This document shows positions 10,007-19,315 of a stretch of DNA of 64,000 nucleotides, in pieces. The notes below the pieces were generated by a model. It searched no databases and had not been told where the DNA came from. It saw only the letters and a program-made list of their open reading frames with translations. Position 1 is the stretch's first letter. Each line of letters starts with the position of its first letter. Source of the stretch: Pseudoxanthomonas sangjuensis (GTDB lineage Bacteria > Pseudomonadota > Gammaproteobacteria > Xanthomonadales > Xanthomonadaceae); contig NZ_PDWR01000017.1 in NCBI RefSeq assembly GCF_010211755.1, positions 1 to 64,000 of the forward strand. The letters run 5' to 3'. The translations under genes were made by a program, and so were the position numbers.

Positions 10007-10836
10007 ACGATATCCCGTGGCCGCACTGGCGCGGCCTGGCCGGCTGGTCGGCGGATGCCGCGGCCGCGCTCGCGCGCGAAGCCGGGCCGGTTGCGGCGAT
10101 GCGCGCGCAGGGGCGGATGCAAGGGCGTTGCGGACTTTGCGGCAAGACGACGGTATTCCGCGCGGGTCCGGCAGCCGGATCGATCCGCGAGGCCCTGCAT
10201 TGCAGCGCCTGCGGCGTGTTCGCGCGGCAGCGCGCGGTCGCGATGGTGCTGTTCGACGCGCTCGCGGATCCGGCGCGGGCGCGGGTCTACGCCACCGAGA
10301 ACGCCAGCAGTTTCTACGTGCAGTTGCGCAACCGGGTCGGTCGCCTGCGCGGCAGCGAGTACGGCATCGGCTGGCGCCGGCGCCTGCAGATGTCGAGCTG
10401 GTTGTGGCGCAGCGGGGCCTGCGAGCTGGTCCGCCTCGAAGACGTCACCGCGCTGAGCTTCGCGGACGCGGGCCTGGACGGCATCGTCTGCCAGGACGTG
10501 CTCGAGCACGTGCCGGACCATGCCGCGGCGCTGCGCGAATTCGCCCGGGTGCTGAAACCCGGCGGCGTGCTGGTGCTGACCGTGCCCTGGTACCACGATG
10601 CGCAACAAAGCACGCGCGTGGCGTGGCCCGACGGGAAGGGCGGCCTGGAATTCCTCGGCGAGCCCGAATACCACGGCGATCCGGTCCACGGCGGCGCGCT
10701 GTGTTTCCACCACTTCGGCTGGGACCTGCTCGATGCGATGCGCGAGGCGGGATTTTCCGACGCGGCGGCGTGCCGCGTCTGGGACGCGGACGCCGGCTTG
10801 CCGGAAGGGCAGTGGGTGTTGCGCGCGATCCGCTGA
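9994..10836 (+). CDS. zinc-ribbon class I SAM-dependent methyltransferase
   Basis: A 280-aa protein. Two CxxC pairs near residues 47-82 (GRCGLCGK and LHCSACGVF) suggest a zinc ribbon ahead of a Methyltransf_11-type domain with the post-motif signature VCQDVLEHVPDHAAALREF and VLKPGGVLVLTVPWY. The usual glycine-rich motif I is replaced by VYATENASSFYVQL, a divergence seen in some uncharacterised methyltransferases. The substrate is unknown. The ATG at 9994 overlaps the end of the RNA methyltransferase; a GTG at 10003 giving a GTGA overlap is an alternative. It converges on the M28 peptidase gene. Confidence 0.75.
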   Translation: MAPVNDIPWPHWRGLAGWSADAAAALAREAGPVAAMRAQGRMQGRCGLCGKTTVFRAGPAAGSIREALHCSACGVFARQRAVAMVLFDALADPARARVYATENASSFYVQLRNRVGRLRGSEYGIGWRRRLQMSSWLWRSGACELVRLEDVTALSFADAGLDGIVCQDVLEHVPDHAAALREFARVLKPGGVLVLTVPWYHDAQQSTRVAWPDGKGGLEFLGEPEYHGDPVHGGALCFHHFGWDLLDAMREAGFSDAAACRVWDADAGLPEGQWVLRAIR

Positions 10837-10840
10837 CCGC

Positions 10841-12244
10841 TCAGCGGGCGGGCGGCGCCTCGGCCTTCGGCGCGCTGCCGAAATCGCCCTGCGCTTCCGC
10901 GGCCAGGTAGGTGAACACCGCATAGGCGGCGACGTTCTGCGCCAGGTCCTTCGGATCGATCTTGTCCAGCGTGTCGTCGGCGGTGTGGTGCAGGTCGAAG
11001 TACTGCGTGCCGTCGTGGTTCAGCGAGGCCCAGGCCATGCCCTGCGCCGCGAACGGGCCGATGTCCGATTCCGGCCCGCCTTCGCCCGGCTGCAGCTCGA
11101 TGCCGAGCGGCGCCAGCACGCCGGCGATCCGGCGGATCGCGTTCTGCGCGTAGTCCGGCGCGCTGCTGTCGAAGGCGTAGATGCGTCCTGCGCCGAAATC
11201 GCTCTCGGCGGCGATGACGTGCCGTTCGATCTCGGCGGCGTGCTTTTTCGCGTAGGCGAAGCCGCCGTGCAGGCCCTGTTCCTCGTTGGCGAAGGCGACC
11301 ACGCGGATCGTGCGCGCCGGCTTCAGCGGCTTGACCAGTTTGGCGGCGGCCATGCTGATGCCGATGCCGGCGGCGTCGTCGATCGCGCCGGTGCCGAGGT
11401 CCCAGGAATCGAGGTGGCCGCCGATCAGCACGACCTCATCCGGCTTCTTGCGCCCGGTGATCTCGCCGATCACGTTGTACGAGGTGTATTCGCCGTCGAT
11501 GCCGCAATCGAGCGACAGGCGGATGCGGGTCGGGCCCAGCGCGACCAGCCGCGACAGTTGTTCGGCGTCGGGCACCGACAGCGCGGCCGAGGGGATCGGC
11601 GTCAGGCCGTCGGCGAAGCGGGTCATGCCGGTATGCGGCACCCGATGCGAATCGGTGCCGGCCGAGCGCATCACGTAGCCGATCGCGCCCTTGCGGATCG
11701 CCTCGGACGGGCCGCGGCCGCGGATGCCGCCGCCGATGCGGTAGTCGGCGCCGTCGCGCTTGCGTTCCATCGTGAAGTCGACGAAGGCGATCTTGCCCTT
11801 CAGCGAACCCTCCGGCGCGGCCTGCAGCGCCTCCAGGCCCTCGAAGCGCACCACTTCGCCTTCGACCGTGCCGCCGGGGCTGCCGCCGAGCGCGGTCACG
11901 TACAGCGGCTGCGAATGCGCGCCGAGCACTTCGGCGCGTTCGCTGCGGCGTACCCATTTCGGGAAGGTCACCGGCTCGGTCCACACCTTGTCGAAGCCGA
12001 GTTCCCTGAACTTCGCCTGCGCCCACGCCACCGCGCGCGCATCGCCCTCGCTGCCGCCCATGCGCGGGCCGACCTCGGTGGTCAGCGATTCGGTGACCTT
12101 CCAGCCGGTGTCGTCGGCCAGCGCGGCCTCGCGCAGTTTCGCCGCCGTCGCCAGCGCGGCGTCGGCGATGCGGGTTTCGCGTTCGGCCGCGGCGGCGGAA
12201 GCGATGGCGCAGGTCAGGGCGAGCAGCAGCGGCAGGCGGCGCAT
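10841..12244 (-). CDS. secreted M28-family zinc metallopeptidase (carboxypeptidase Q-like)
   Basis: A 467-aa secreted peptidase. The signal peptide is MRRLPLLLALTCAIASAAAA. A PA-domain-like insertion precedes the catalytic M28 domain. Zinc ligands and catalytic residues are visible in GGHLDSWDLGTGAIDDAAG (His-x-Asp, then the bridging Asp), NEEQGLHGG (catalytic Glu pair) and DLHHTADDTLD (distal His). The overall layout matches plasma glutamate carboxypeptidase/PGCP-like aminopeptidases. It is probably periplasmic or exported and releases amino acids from peptides. It stands alone; a terminator separates it from upstream mscL. Confidence 0.9.
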   Translation of the reverse strand: MRRLPLLLALTCAIASAAAAERETRIADAALATAAKLREAALADDTGWKVTESLTTEVGPRMGGSEGDARAVAWAQAKFRELGFDKVWTEPVTFPKWVRRSERAEVLGAHSQPLYVTALGGSPGGTVEGEVVRFEGLEALQAAPEGSLKGKIAFVDFTMERKRDGADYRIGGGIRGRGPSEAIRKGAIGYVMRSAGTDSHRVPHTGMTRFADGLTPIPSAALSVPDAEQLSRLVALGPTRIRLSLDCGIDGEYTSYNVIGEITGRKKPDEVVLIGGHLDSWDLGTGAIDDAAGIGISMAAAKLVKPLKPARTIRVVAFANEEQGLHGGFAYAKKHAAEIERHVIAAESDFGAGRIYAFDSSAPDYAQNAIRRIAGVLAPLGIELQPGEGGPESDIGPFAAQGMAWASLNHDGTQYFDLHHTADDTLDKIDPKDLAQNVAAYAVFTYLAAEAQGDFGSAPKAEAPPAR

Positions 12245-12256
12245 GCGGGGGCTCCG

Positions 12257-12293
12257 AAAAATGAAGAAGCCGCGAGCTTAGCAGCCCGCGGCT
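12257..12293 (-). terminator. intrinsic terminator after mscL
   Basis: On the minus strand a stem AGCCGCG/CGCGGCT is followed by a U-rich TCTTCATTTTT tract. It sits just downstream of mscL and upstream of the peptidase start. Confidence 0.55.
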
Positions 12294-12318
12294 CCGGTGC
12301 ACCGTGACGGAAGTTGGC

Positions 12319-12726
12319 TTACTTCTTCAGCGAATCGCGGATCTCGCGCAGCAGCAGCACGTCTTCGGACGGGCCGGCGGGCGCTTCCTCGGCCGGTTTC
12401 CTGATCCGATTGACCGCCTTGATCACCAGGAAAATGACGAAGGCGATGATGAGGAACTGGATGATGGTATTGACGAAATCGCCAAAGCCCAGCACCAGCG
12501 CCGGTGCGGTTTCCTCGCCGGCGGCATCGACCACCGCTTCCTTGAGCGTGATCGACCATTTGGAGAAATCCACGCCGCCCGTGAGCAGGCCCACCACCGG
12601 CATGATGATTTTTTCCACCAGGGACGTGACGATCTTGCCGAATGCGCCACCGATGACGACGCCGACGGCCAGATCGATGACGTTCCCCCTGGCGATGAAT
12701 TCCTTGAACTCGCTGACTACGCTCAT
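12319..12726 (-). CDS. mscL: MscL, large-conductance mechanosensitive channel
   Basis: A 135-aa pentameric inner-membrane channel that opens under membrane tension and protects against hypo-osmotic shock. It shows the family hallmarks: N-terminal amphipathic [20 protein letters not shown] entering TM1 (pore), [18 protein letters not shown], a periplasmic loop, TM2 ([16 protein letters not shown]) and the C-terminal bundle helix ending [12 protein letters not shown]. The length is typical (about 136). It lies 51 bp downstream of the FAH-family gene on the same strand. Confidence 0.97.
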   Translation of the reverse strand: MSVVSEFKEFIARGNVIDLAVGVVIGGAFGKIVTSLVEKIIMPVVGLLTGGVDFSKWSITLKEAVVDAAGEETAPALVLGFGDFVNTIIQFLIIAFVIFLVIKAVNRIRKPAEEAPAGPSEDVLLLREIRDSLKK

Positions 12727-12777
12727 TGCTACGCTCCTTGTTGGCTGAATTCCGGGAACTGGTTCTCCCGCGCGGGA

Positions 12778-13509
12778 CTATACCGCGGCGCCGGTCACGC
12801 GTCCCTGAAGCGTGGCCACGCCGCCCAGCGCAGCGGCGAAGCGGTCGCCCGGCCGCAGCGGGCCGACGCCCGCCGGCGTGCCCATGAACACCAGGTCGCC
12901 GGCCTTCAGCGCGTACAGCTTCGACAGCTCGTGCAGGATCTCGGCCACGTTCCAGATCAGGTCGCGCAGCGCGCCGTGCTGGCGCGGTTCGCCGTTGACC
13001 GACAGGTCCAGCTGCAGCGAATACGGATCGGCGACCGCCGCCGCCGGGACCAGTTCGCTGACCGGCGCGGAATGGTCGAAGCCCTTGGCGATGTCCCACG
13101 GATGGCCCTTGGCCTTGGCCGCGGCCTGCAGGTCGCGGCGGGTCAGGTCCAGGCCGACGCCCCAGGCGAACACCAGTTCCATCGCCGCTTCGACCGGCAG
13201 TACGCCGGGCGGCGCGTCGGCGCCGAGTGCGACCACCGGTTCGACTTCGTGGTGCAGCTGGTTGGTGCCGGGCGGATACGGCACGTCGGCGTTGCCGGTG
13301 ACGATGGCGTCGGCCGGTTTCGCGAAGAACATCGGTATGCCGCGATCGGGCTGCTCGCTGGCGGGCGTCGCGCCCATTTCGCGCGCATGGTCGGCGAAAT
13401 TGCGGCCCACGCAGTAGATGCGGTGCACGGGGAAGAAGCCGCCGCCGCGCACGGGAACGCGCGGTTGCGCAGGGGCGGGGATCACGTCGTTGGAAGCAGG
13501 GTCGGCCAT
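12778..13509 (-). CDS. fumarylacetoacetate hydrolase (FAH) family protein
   Basis: A 243-aa metal-dependent C-C hydrolase or decarboxylase related to YcgM/FAHD1, acting on acylpyruvate-type substrates such as fumarylpyruvate or oxaloacetate. Seen are IYCVGRNFADHAREMG, the metal-binding Glu pair in LHHEVEPVVALG, FAWGVGLDLTRRDLQ, KGFDHSAPVS and MGTPAGVGPLRPGD near the C-terminus. ATG at 13509 fits the usual family N-terminus; the open frame upstream has no homology-like character. The exact substrate is not readable. Confidence 0.9.
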   Translation of the reverse strand: MADPASNDVIPAPAQPRVPVRGGGFFPVHRIYCVGRNFADHAREMGATPASEQPDRGIPMFFAKPADAIVTGNADVPYPPGTNQLHHEVEPVVALGADAPPGVLPVEAAMELVFAWGVGLDLTRRDLQAAAKAKGHPWDIAKGFDHSAPVSELVPAAAVADPYSLQLDLSVNGEPRQHGALRDLIWNVAEILHELSKLYALKAGDLVFMGTPAGVGPLRPGDRFAAALGGVATLQGRVTGAAV

Positions 13510-13558
13510 GGCGTCGCGCTTGCGAAAAGCGCGACGATTCCACGCCGGCACGCCGGCG

Positions 13559-13849
13559 TCAACGCGCCAGCGGCAGCGCCGGCTTGCGCACCACGCGGTA
13601 TTCGCCTTCGACCACGCGGCCGCCATCGCCGGCGATGGGTTCGGCCGGCTTGCGGCGCTGGCGCAGCGCCCTGAACAGCAGTCCGCCGGCCAGCATGGCC
13701 ACGCCGACGAACAGGCCGAACACCAGCAGCAGGCACAGCAGGCCCACGCCGACCAGGCCAAGGAGCAGGCGCAGCAGCGGATGGCGGGGTTTGCGCGGGG
13801 CGAAGACCGAGCGCAGACGGAAACCGTCGAAGCGGAAGGTTCGGAACAT
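13559..13849 (-). CDS. small single-TM membrane protein
   Basis: A 96-aa protein with a basic N-terminus (FRFDGFRLRSVFAPRKPRH), one long hydrophobic stretch of about 35 residues from residue 28 (LGLVGVGLLCLLLVFGLFVG), which could be a hairpin, and a basic cytoplasmic tail with GEYRVVRKP. No function is recognised. It is convergent with nothing and lies 49 bp upstream of the FAH-family gene, so it may be co-transcribed with it. Codon use resembles its neighbours. Confidence 0.6.
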   Translation of the reverse strand: MFRTFRFDGFRLRSVFAPRKPRHPLLRLLLGLVGVGLLCLLLVFGLFVGVAMLAGGLLFRALRQRRKPAEPIAGDGGRVVEGEYRVVRKPALPLAR

Positions 13850-13945
13850 GCGGGTGGCGTGTGACAGAATGCGGTCGGGCCGGACCGGTGACTGAAAGTA
13901 TCGGATGACCGGACGATGACAGTGTGAGAACTTCGTTAAGAAACC

Positions 13946-14269
13946 ATGCCGCTGATCGCATTCGACGCATTGAAGGACGGCGAACTGGCCGAGGTCGAGG
14001 CCATGATCGACGGCGATGCCGAATCGCTGGTCCTGTACCGCGAGGGCGACCGCGTCCGCGCCTGGCTCAACGTTTGCCCGCACGCCGGCCGCCGCCTCGA
14101 CTGGGCGCCGGGCAAGTTCCTGCGCAGCAAGGAAGGGCTGCTGGTCTGCGCCGCGCACGGCGCTTCGTTCGAACTGGCCAACGGCGACTGCGTGGCCGGG
14201 CCGTGCCGCGGCGACGCGTTGCGCGCGGTCGAAGTCGTCGTCGTCGATGGCGAAGTACGCCTGGCCTGA
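13946..14269 (+). CDS. Rieske [2Fe-2S] ferredoxin-like protein
   Basis: A 107-aa cytoplasmic protein that is nearly all Rieske domain. The cluster ligands are complete: CPHAG (Cys-x-His) at residues 35-39 and CAAHGASF (Cys-x-x-His) about 17 residues later, followed by ELANGDCVAGPC. There is no TM or Tat signal. It could donate electrons to an oxygenase or reductase, but no partner is evident. The DODA-family gene is convergent and only 3 bp away. Confidence 0.88.
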   Translation: MPLIAFDALKDGELAEVEAMIDGDAESLVLYREGDRVRAWLNVCPHAGRRLDWAPGKFLRSKEGLLVCAAHGASFELANGDCVAGPCRGDALRAVEVVVVDGEVRLA

Positions 14270-14272
14270 GGC

Positions 14273-15070
14273 TCAGGCCGCCGCGCCGTCGAAGCGGTAG
14301 ATATCCATCGCCAGGAAGCCCAGGTCGATGCCGGCGTCGATGCGCCGGGCGCCCAGCGCGTCGCTTCCCGCCGCGCCCATCGCGAAGAACAGCGGCAGCA
14401 GGTGTTCGTCGGTCGGATGCGCGCGCTCGGCGAACGGCGCCTGCCGGCGGTAGTCGAGCAGCGCGTCGACGTCGTCCGCCGCCAGCCGTTGCCCGATCCA
14501 CTCGATGAAGGGCTTCACGTACGGCGCTTCGTTGCCGTCGCCGTAGCCGGCACGGAAATCGTGCAGGTTGTGGGTGATGCTGCCGGAACCGAGCAACAGC
14601 ACGCCCTCGTCGCGCAGCGGCGCCAGCGCACGGCCCAGTTCGAACTGGTGGCGCGGGCCCAGCATCGGCTGGATCGACACCGGCACCACCGGGATGTCGG
14701 CCTGCGGATACAGGAAGCGCAGTGGCACCCAGACGCCGTGGTCGAGGCCGCGCCGCGGGTCGACCGTCGCCGGCAGGCCGGCACGCGCGATCCGCTGCGC
14801 GATCTCGTCGGCCAGCGCCGCATCGCCCGGCGCCGGGTACTGCAGTTCGTACAGCTCGCGGGGGAAACCGCCGAAATCGTGCACGGTCTCCGGCTGCGCC
14901 GCGCCGCCGACCAGCGGTTGCCGCGCCAGCCAGTGCGCGGTGGCGACCGCAATCGCGCGCGGGCGCGGCAGCGCGGCGGCCAATCCGGCCAGCTGCGCGC
15001 CGACCCGGCCGGGCGCCAGCGCGGTCATCGGCGAGCCGTGCGAAACGAACAGGGAAGGCAGTGTGGACAT
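14273..15070 (-). CDS. DODA/LigB-type extradiol ring-cleavage dioxygenase family protein
   Basis: A 265-aa member of the class III extradiol dioxygenases (E. coli YgiD, plant 4,5-DOPA dioxygenase). Metal-ligand histidines are in SLFVSHGSPM, DHGVWVPLRFLYP and GSGSITHNLHDF, and the C-terminal RAHPTDEHLLPLFFAMGAA is also diagnostic. It is a non-heme iron or zinc enzyme opening catechol-type rings; its physiological substrate in bacteria is generally unknown. The start is ATG 15070. A 41-bp nested hairpin separates it from the upstream DUF4199 gene. Confidence 0.92.
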   Translation of the reverse strand: MSTLPSLFVSHGSPMTALAPGRVGAQLAGLAAALPRPRAIAVATAHWLARQPLVGGAAQPETVHDFGGFPRELYELQYPAPGDAALADEIAQRIARAGLPATVDPRRGLDHGVWVPLRFLYPQADIPVVPVSIQPMLGPRHQFELGRALAPLRDEGVLLLGSGSITHNLHDFRAGYGDGNEAPYVKPFIEWIGQRLAADDVDALLDYRRQAPFAERAHPTDEHLLPLFFAMGAAGSDALGARRIDAGIDLGFLAMDIYRFDGAAA

Positions 15071-15128
15071 GGCTGCCAGCGTAGCGGAATCGACCCGCGA
15101 TGCCGGTCCATCCGCGAAACAGTCCGTT

Positions 15129-15169
15129 GACGCGCCGCAGGGCGGGGCCCGCCCCGCGGAAGGCGCGTC
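15129..15169 (-). repeat. GC-rich nested hairpin between DUF4199 gene and dioxygenase gene
   Basis: The outer stem is GACGCGCC/GGCGCGTC, with an inner GGGCGGGGCCCGCCC palindrome, directly after the DUF4199 stop on the minus strand. No U-tract follows, so it is at best a weak terminator or an mRNA 3'-end stabiliser. Confidence 0.6.
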
Positions 15170-15170
15170 G

Positions 15171-15710
15171 TCAGCCGCGCCGCGCCGGCAGCGCGCGCGG
15201 ATTGCGCAGGATGACGGCCGACAGCAGCGACACCAGCACGCCGACCGGGAAGATTTCGATGAAGGTCATCGGCAGGCGGTAGGCCGGGTTGGCGTAGCTG
15301 GCCTTGAAGCGCTCCAACTCGGCGACCAGCTTCGCCAGCGCTTCGCCGCTGACGCCCCTGGCCTTCTGCTGCTCGATGATCGAGTTGGCATAGGAGCCGG
15401 CGAAGTCCATGCCGGTGACGGCCAGCGTGGTTTCCCAGGCCAGCGCGTAGATCACCCCCGCGACGAAGCTGACGCCCAGGCCCAGCGCGAACGCCGGCCA
15501 GAAGCGGATCGTGCCGCCGGGGGCGTCGTCGCGGTGGCGCTTGATCGCCACGAACACCAGGCTCAGCGCGGCCAGCATGATCAGGTAGCCGACCAGCATG
15601 CCCAGTCCGCCGTGCGGTGCGTCCTCTCCCAGCGCGACGACGACCAGGGACAGCGCGCCGCCGGCGACCAGGCCGGCGATGGCGCCGTACGTCAGCATCT
15701 TCTTCAGCAT
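15171..15710 (-). CDS. DUF4199-family membrane protein
   Basis: A 179-aa inner-membrane protein with four predicted TM helices: GAIAGLVAGGALSLVVVAL, LVGYLIMLAALSLVFVAIK, FALGLGVSFVAGVIYALAW and the C-terminal IEIFPVGVLVSLLSAVIL. A charged segment (EQQKARGVSGEALAKLVAELERFK) lies between TM3 and TM4. This matches the DUF4199 family, whose function is unknown. The start MLKKMLTYG was chosen because the segment upstream of it is non-hydrophobic and Arg-rich. Confidence 0.8.
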   Translation of the reverse strand: MLKKMLTYGAIAGLVAGGALSLVVVALGEDAPHGGLGMLVGYLIMLAALSLVFVAIKRHRDDAPGGTIRFWPAFALGLGVSFVAGVIYALAWETTLAVTGMDFAGSYANSIIEQQKARGVSGEALAKLVAELERFKASYANPAYRLPMTFIEIFPVGVLVSLLSAVILRNPRALPARRG

Positions 15711-15810
15711 CGGGTTTCTCCTCGCGTTGGATGGACGGCCCGGTCGTCGGGGAGGGGGCGGCGCGCCATTCTTGCGCCGATCCGGGCATCGCACCAGCGC
15801 CGGCCCGGGG

Positions 15811-16200
<390 letters not shown>

Positions 16201-16201
16201 T

Positions 16202-18061
16202 TCAGCCGCCGCGCGCCTGCCACCAGAACATCAGGTTGATCGCCAGCACCACGATGGTGGTGTAGATCAGCGACAGCGGGCCGCCGACGCGCCACAGCTG
16301 CCTGCTGGTGTAGTTGGCCGGGCCGATGATCATCGAGATGATCGGGTTCGACGCGGTCATCAGGTTGTTCGACGCCGACAGCGCCACGATCAGCGCGAAC
16401 GCGGTCGGGTTGCCGCCGGCGGCCAGCGCCAGGTTGATCGCTATCGGCACCATCACGATGGTCGCGCCGACGTGGCTGATCACCAGCGAGAACGCGGTGG
16501 TCAGCAGCGCCACCGCCAGTTCCAGCAGCCACGCCGGCATGCCTTCGGGCAGGCGCTCGACGGTGTGCCCGGCGACCCACGCCGCCGCGCCGCTGCTGTC
16601 CATCGCCCAGCCCAGCGGGATCAGCCCGGCCATCATGAACACCGTCTTCCAGTTGATCGCCGCGTAGGCCTCGTCCATGCGCAGCACGCCGGTCAGCAGC
16701 ATGCCGGCGACGCCGGTCATCAGGGTCAGCGCCACTGGCAGCTTCGAGGTCAGCGCGATCAGCACGGTCATCGCGAAGATCGCCATCGCGATCTTGAACT
16801 TGTGCGGGCGCTGCTCGTCCTTCGGATAGTCGGTGACCACGACGAAGTCGTGGCTTTCCGCCGCCTGCGCCAGGTCGGTCCAGATACTGTGGAACACCAG
16901 CATGTCGCCGGCGCGCAGCTTGACCTGGCGCACGTTGTCGCGCAGCACGTGCTTGTCGCGGTTGATCGCCAGCAGGCTGATGCCCAGTTGCTTGCGCAGG
17001 CGCAGGTCGGCCGCGCTCTTGCCGATGTACCTGGAGTTCGGCGGGATCACCGCCTCCGAGATGCCCGAGCGGCTGGGGTTGAACAGGTCGCCGAGGTGGC
17101 GCAGCCGCGACGACATGCGCAGGAAGTTGTTCTGCGCGAAATCGGCGACTTCCTGCTTCGGCCCCATCACGCCGATCACGCTGTCGACCCAGATGCGCAT
17201 GTCCACCGGCGGCGACAGCCGGGTGTCGTCGCCGCTCTGCAGGGCCAGGACCAGCGGCGCGCCGTGCAGCAGTTCGGCGTCGCCGACGCTCATGCCGACC
17301 AGCGGGCTTTCCGCGCCGACCACCAGTTCGAACACGTCGCCGTGGATGCCGTAGGTGTCGGCGAAGTAGTTCTCGACGCGGGTCGGGGCGACGCTGGTGC
17401 CGTCGCCGTCGCGCAGCTTCCGGTCGCCGTGGAAGCGGAAGTACAGCAGCGACGCCGCGACCAGGGCCACGCCGACCGGCAGCGGCGCGAACATGCGCAG
17501 CGGCTCCAGCGTGGCCATGCCCGAAGGCAGGTTGTTGTTGGCCGACTGCAGCAGGTCGTTGAGCAGGATCAGCGGCGAGTTGCCGACCATGGTCAGCGCG
17601 CCGCCCATCACGATGGTGGCGGCGAGCGGCAGCAGCAGGCGCTGCAGCGACAGCGAGGTCCGCGAGGACAGGCGTGCGGCCACCGGCATGAACAGCGCCA
17701 TCACCGACGGGTTCTGCATGAACGACGAATTGAGTGCGGCGATCGCGGTGGTCATCGTCAGCAGGCGCCGCTCGATGCCGTGGCCGCGGCGTAGCAGCCA
17801 GCTGGCCAGGCGGTTCAGCGCGCCGGTGCGGTCGAGGCCGGCGCCGAGGATCATCGTGGCGATGATGCTCATCACCGCGTTGCCGGAGAAGCCGCCGAAG
17901 ATCTCTTCCGGCGCGATCAGGCCGCTCAGGCCCAGCACCACCAGCACCACCAGCGCGACCAGGTCGCTGCGGATGCGCGGGAACACGAACATCGCCATGG
18001 TGAAGACCACCAGCCCGAGGACGAGCTTCATGTCGGTGGTCAACGTCAGGGCGGTGTCCAT
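16202..18061 (-). CDS. SLC13/DASS-family transporter with two RCK_C (TrkA-C) domains
   Basis: A 619-aa inner-membrane transporter of the divalent anion:Na+ symporter group. An N-terminal block of TM helices (FVFPRIRSDLVALVVLVVLG; MQNPSVMALFMPV; MVGNSPLILLNDLL) is followed by two soluble TrkA-C-type modules (about residues 210-300 and 310-390, e.g. GMSVGDAELLHG, GKSAADLRLRKQ), then a second TM block with ISHVGATIVMVPIAINLAL and SASNNLMTASNPII. Such SLC13-RCK proteins are often annotated as sulfate or dicarboxylate permeases; the substrate here is undetermined. It overlaps the VOC gene stop by 1 bp and abuts the ACT gene. Confidence 0.9.
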   Translation of the reverse strand: MDTALTLTTDMKLVLGLVVFTMAMFVFPRIRSDLVALVVLVVLGLSGLIAPEEIFGGFSGNAVMSIIATMILGAGLDRTGALNRLASWLLRRGHGIERRLLTMTTAIAALNSSFMQNPSVMALFMPVAARLSSRTSLSLQRLLLPLAATIVMGGALTMVGNSPLILLNDLLQSANNNLPSGMATLEPLRMFAPLPVGVALVAASLLYFRFHGDRKLRDGDGTSVAPTRVENYFADTYGIHGDVFELVVGAESPLVGMSVGDAELLHGAPLVLALQSGDDTRLSPPVDMRIWVDSVIGVMGPKQEVADFAQNNFLRMSSRLRHLGDLFNPSRSGISEAVIPPNSRYIGKSAADLRLRKQLGISLLAINRDKHVLRDNVRQVKLRAGDMLVFHSIWTDLAQAAESHDFVVVTDYPKDEQRPHKFKIAMAIFAMTVLIALTSKLPVALTLMTGVAGMLLTGVLRMDEAYAAINWKTVFMMAGLIPLGWAMDSSGAAAWVAGHTVERLPEGMPAWLLELAVALLTTAFSLVISHVGATIVMVPIAINLALAAGGNPTAFALIVALSASNNLMTASNPIISMIIGPANYTSRQLWRVGGPLSLIYTTIVVLAINLMFWWQARGG

Positions 18062-18480
18062 TACGCGCCGGATGCTCCGTCTGGTTCGGTGGATTGTGCG
18101 CCCAAGGCGAAGTTCAACTCAATGCCGTTGCCGGCCGGGTCGCGCAGGAAGATCTGTTTTTGCGACGTCGAGGGCACCTCGGCGATGCGGTAATCGACGC
18201 CGTGCCGCCGCAGCCGCGCCTCGGCATCGTCCGCATCGGTGCAGGCGAAGGCGATGTGGTCGAAGACGGTCGCCGCGTGCGTGGCGCGCGCTTCGCCCGG
18301 CCCGGCTTCGGTCAGGTGCAGGATGTCGCGGCCCTGCGCGTACAGCCAGTGGCCGCGGCTGCGGAACGGCGGGCGCCAGCCTTCCTCCAGCCCGATCGCT
18401 TCGACATAGAAGCGGCGCAATTCGTCGAGCAGCGCCCGCGGGGCGCGGAGGTTGAAATGGTCCAGCCCGGCGACCGGCAT
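18061..18480 (-). CDS. VOC-superfamily (glyoxalase/dioxygenase fold) protein
   Basis: A 139-aa vicinal-oxygen-chelate domain protein. Metal-ligand positions are visible: DHFNLRAP near the N-terminus, LHLTEAG, FDHIAFAC and the terminal NGIELNFAL (Glu ligand). Related proteins include lactoylglutathione lyase-like and fosfomycin-resistance-like enzymes, but the reaction is not assignable. It starts 5 bp after trmB and its stop overlaps the transporter ATG (TAATG), so it is the middle gene of an operon. Confidence 0.85.
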   Translation of the reverse strand: MPVAGLDHFNLRAPRALLDELRRFYVEAIGLEEGWRPPFRSRGHWLYAQGRDILHLTEAGPGEARATHAATVFDHIAFACTDADDAEARLRRHGVDYRIAEVPSTSQKQIFLRDPAGNGIELNFALGAQSTEPDGASGA

Positions 18481-18485
18481 CGCGC

Positions 18486-19226
18486 TCAGGGCCCGACGCG
18501 GTCGTACAGCAGGTCCCAGACGCCATGGCCCAGCTTCTGCCCGCGCGTCTCGAAGTGGGTCTGTGGCCGCCATTCCGGCCGCGGCACGTGGCCGCGAGCG
18601 CCGGCGCGGTTGGCGAAGCCCGGCGCCGCGTCGAGCACGTCCCACATGTGTTCGGCGTAGGGCTCCCAGTCGGTCGCCAGGTGCAGGCGGCCGCCGGTGC
18701 GGATCTTCCTCGCCAGCAGCGCGGCGAACTCGGGCTGGACCAGGCGGCGCTTGTTGTGGCGCTTCTTGTGCCAAGGGTCGGGGAAGTAGATGCGCACCTC
18801 GTCGAGTGCGCCGTCGGCGACTTCGTGCTTCAGCACCTCGACCGCATCGTGGTGATAGACGCGGACGTGGCCGCTGCCGTCCTCGGCCAGCGCGTTGAGC
18901 AGGCGGCCGACGCCGGGCGCGTGCACCTCGATGCCGAGGTAGTTGCGCGAGGGGTCCTGCTTCGCTGCGAAGCGCAGCGCCTCGCCGTTGCCGGTACCGA
19001 TTTCCAGCACCAGCGGCGCTTCGCGGCCGAAGAGTTGCGCGTAGTCGCGGATACCGCCCTGGTAGTCGATGCCGAAGCGCGGCCACTGTTCGTCGAACGC
19101 GCGCTGTTGCGCCTCGGTGAAGCGGCCCTGGCGCAGCACGAAGCTGCGGATCTCGCGGCGGCCTTCGGTCTTGGTGAAGGGCTTCGGAGGAATCTTTGCG
19201 CCGGGACTGGAGAAAGGGTCGGTCAT
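18486..19226 (-). CDS. trmB: TrmB, tRNA (guanine46-N7)-methyltransferase
   Basis: A 246-aa SAM-dependent enzyme placing m7G46 in the tRNA variable loop. Seen are the SAM motif [12 protein letters not shown], the family signature [16 protein letters not shown], and the C-terminal substrate segment [20 protein letters not shown]. The length fits the family. It heads the trmB-VOC-SLC13-ACT cluster and lies 89 bp downstream of thiG across a GTAG-type repeat pair. Confidence 0.97.
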   Translation of the reverse strand: MTDPFSSPGAKIPPKPFTKTEGRREIRSFVLRQGRFTEAQQRAFDEQWPRFGIDYQGGIRDYAQLFGREAPLVLEIGTGNGEALRFAAKQDPSRNYLGIEVHAPGVGRLLNALAEDGSGHVRVYHHDAVEVLKHEVADGALDEVRIYFPDPWHKKRHNKRRLVQPEFAALLARKIRTGGRLHLATDWEPYAEHMWDVLDAAPGFANRAGARGHVPRPEWRPQTHFETRGQKLGHGVWDLLYDRVGP

Positions 19227-19234
19227 CGTCTCGG

Positions 19235-19309
19235 GTAGGGCGGGTCTTGACCCGCCAGCTTTTGCGCGTGGTGTCGGGATGGCGATGGCGGGTCGCGACC
19301 CGTCCTACC
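19235..19309. repeat. GTAG-headed (SMAG/REP-like) inverted repeat pair
   Basis: Two palindromic units face each other between thiG and trmB: GTAGGGCGGGTCTTGACCC at 19235 and the reverse complement of GTAGGACGGGTCGCGACCC ending at 19309. Each folds alone (GGCGGGTC/GACCCGCC) and the pair folds together. This matches the organisation of SMAG/REP dimers mobilised by RAYT transposases. Confidence 0.85.
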
Positions 19310-19315
19310 GGCGTG

